Origin: Thermoanaerobacterium sp.
GTDB lineage: Bacteria > Bacillota > Thermoanaerobacteria > Thermoanaerobacterales > Thermoanaerobacteraceae
Assembly (NCBI GenBank): GCA_029960905.1
Contig: JASBVU010000095.1
Coordinates: 1 to 7,099 of the forward strand
Reading direction: 5' to 3'
Length of the DNA: 7,099 nucleotides
Shown here: in pieces, positions 5,689 through 7,099 of the stretch
Layout of the letters: the number at the start of each line of letters is the position of its first letter
Numbering within the stretch: the stretch's first letter is position 1
Notes under the pieces: model-generated
Seen by the model: only the letters and a program-made list of their open reading frames with translations
Databases searched by the model: none
Told to the model about the DNA's origin: nothing
Program-made: the position numbers and the translations under genes

Positions 5689-7099
5689 ATGTCTGATAAA
5701 AAAATATTTGAAAATCAATATGGATATTTTACTGAGGATGGAAAGGAATATGTAATAAAAACACCTGAGACGCCACGCCCATGGATAAACGTGATAAGCA
5801 ATGGAGACTATTCATTTTTAATATCTCAAACTGGAAGCGGGTTTTCATGGAGGGGAAATGCCGCTGAAAACCGCCTGACAAGGTATTCTCAGGATATAAT
5901 CAAAGATGAGTGGGGTAAATATATCTATATCCGAGATGAGGAATCAGGTGAATTCTGGTCTGCTTCATGGAAGCCAGTGTGTAAAGAGCCTGATTTTTAT
6001 GAAGTACGGCACGGAATAGGCTATTCAGTAATAACGCAGGCGAAAAATGGCATAAAAAGTAGTCTGAAGATGTTTGCTGTACCACATGAGCCAGTGGAAA
6101 TATGGGAAATGACATTAAATAATGAGAGCGGTAGAAACCGCATACTTAACCTCTTCACGTATCTTGAATGGAATCTTGGCTTTGGTCATGATGAACATAG
6201 GGAATTTCACAAGATATTTATTGACACAAAATATAATGAAGACATAAACGGTTTTTTAGTAGATAAATATCTTTGGGGACTTCCAAATAAAAAAGGGCAG
6301 TACAACAACAGAAATTGGGAATATGTAGCTTTTCATACTACGAGTGAAGCACCGCTTTCTTATGATGGAGATAAAGAGTCGTTTATAGGCATGTATCGTT
6401 CTCAGGCTAATCCAAAAGCAATGGAAGAAAAACTGCTTAAGAAAAACACAGGAAGATTCGGTGATGCTATTGGCGCACTTCAGGTGGAAATTAAGCTTAA
6501 AGCCGGTGAGATTAAAAAGGTTGTTTTTACACTCGGATGTGCGGATGACCATAAGCAGGCTGTGGAGCTTTCTAAAAAATACAATAATGTAAATGCTGCT
6601 GAAAAAGCATTTGAAAAAGTAGGAGAGTTTTGGTCTCCGTTTATTGAAAGCGAGAAGATATATACTCCAGATGATGCAATGAACATCATGACTAATATAT
6701 GGCTTAAATATCAGGCGATATCATGCCGTATTTGGGGGAAAGCGGCATCCTACCAGATAAGTGGAGGTTATGGTTACAGAGATCAGCTTCAGGATTCTAT
6801 GGTATTTTTAGAGAGTCTACCCGAGTATACCAGAAAACAGATACTTATGCATGCAAGAAAGCAGAAACAGGACGGAACTGTTTTACATTGGTGGCTTACG
6901 ATTTCAGGTAACGGACCCGAAACGAAGTGTTCGGACGACCTCCTTTGGCTTCCGTTTATAACAATTAATTATTTAAAAGAAACGAACGATTTTGATATAC
7001 TTACTGAATCGGTGCCATTCCTTGATGGATGTGAGGGTACATTGTACGAACACTGTAAACGCTCAATTGAAAGGGCATTTATGCGTTTTAGCCCAAGGG
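5689..7099 (+). CDS. GH94 glycoside phosphorylase (cellobiose/chitobiose phosphorylase-like), 3' end outside window
   Basis: The frame is open from ATG 5689 through the last base, giving 470 complete codons. It matches GH94 inverting phosphorylases, which split beta-linked gluco-type disaccharides or oligosaccharides with phosphate into a sugar 1-phosphate and a shorter sugar. Residues 1 to about 285 form the N-terminal beta-sandwich, including W-I-N near the start, NRLTRYSQD (61-69) and FTYLEWNLG (156-164). A helical linker leads to the (alpha/alpha)6 catalytic domain, with NIMTNIWLKYQ (332-342), GGYGYRDQLQDS ending at S370, and SDDLLWLPF (415-423). R364 and D369 in the RDQLQD block belong to the donor-sugar site in known members. 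The window ends at SPR (468-470), just before the D-W-N-D-G-type segment holding the catalytic Asp, so about 300-350 residues of a usual 800 or so are missing. Specificity (cellobiose, laminaribiose, chitobiose, cellobionate or a beta-1,2-glucan) is undetermined. No signal peptide is present. It is the third gene of the glycosidase run. Confidence 0.92.
   Translation, partial: MSDKKIFENQYGYFTEDGKEYVIKTPETPRPWINVISNGDYSFLISQTGSGFSWRGNAAENRLTRYSQDIIKDEWGKYIYIRDEESGEFWSASWKPVCKEPDFYEVRHGIGYSVITQAKNGIKSSLKMFAVPHEPVEIWEMTLNNESGRNRILNLFTYLEWNLGFGHDEHREFHKIFIDTKYNEDINGFLVDKYLWGLPNKKGQYNNRNWEYVAFHTTSEAPLSYDGDKESFIGMYRSQANPKAMEEKLLKKNTGRFGDAIGALQVEIKLKAGEIKKVVFTLGCADDHKQAVELSKKYNNVNAAEKAFEKVGEFWSPFIESEKIYTPDDAMNIMTNIWLKYQAISCRIWGKAASYQISGGYGYRDQLQDSMVFLESLPEYTRKQILMHARKQKQDGTVLHWWLTISGNGPETKCSDDLLWLPFITINYLKETNDFDILTESVPFLDGCEGTLYEHCKRSIERAFMRFSPR

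Noticed and set aside
6256..6689. Two overlapping minus-strand open frames opposite the GH94 gene
   Set aside because: They are antisense shadows of a well-supported gene, with low-complexity composition and no recognisable domains.
6723..6911. A 62-codon + strand open frame inside the GH94 region
   Set aside because: It overlaps the GH94 frame, which carries clear family motifs through this stretch, and has no ribosome site or recognisable protein features.

Overview
The window is AT-rich DNA, densely coded on the + strand only. It has strong AGGAG-type ribosome sites, frequent AGA/ATA codons and tightly packed genes. This fits a low-GC Firmicute, most likely a carbohydrate-fermenting clostridial or thermoanaerobic lineage. 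The genus is a guess from style and gene content; nothing in the sequence proves it.

Layout: (1) positions 1-93 hold the last 30 codons of a gene whose C-terminus looks like a Gfo/Idh/MocA-type NAD(P)-dependent oxidoreductase. (2) After 71 bases comes a 283-residue xylose-isomerase-like TIM-barrel protein (sugar phosphate isomerase/epimerase family, 165-1016). (3) A 166-base gap carries the best promoter and operator candidates of the window. (4) A 794-residue glycoside hydrolase of the GH35 beta-galactosidase type follows (1183-3567). (5) After 17 bases comes a 688-residue GH2 hydrolase with beta-mannosidase-like features (3585-5651). (6) After another 37 bases a GH94-type glycoside phosphorylase begins at 5689 and runs off the window end, just before the segment where this family carries its catalytic aspartate.

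Taken together this is a carbohydrate-utilisation locus. None of the four proteins whose N-terminus is visible has a signal peptide or membrane segment, so the enzymes should act in the cytoplasm on oligosaccharides or glycosides that have already been imported; no transporter or regulator gene is in view. The two hydrolases would trim beta-linked terminal sugars. The phosphorylase would split a remaining beta-linked glucosyl-type disaccharide with phosphate and so save ATP. The oxidoreductase and isomerase pair would convert an unusual sugar, or possibly take part in an oxidative (keto-sugar) route of glycoside cleavage. The actual substrate cannot be read from this sequence.

No tRNA, rRNA, CRISPR array, insertion sequence or clear rho-independent terminator was seen. 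Nothing here clearly shows a new biological system. The points most worth following are the unresolved substrate of the hydrolase-phosphorylase set, the divergent active-site motifs of the GH35-type and GH2 enzymes, and the possible redox-assisted glycoside pathway.
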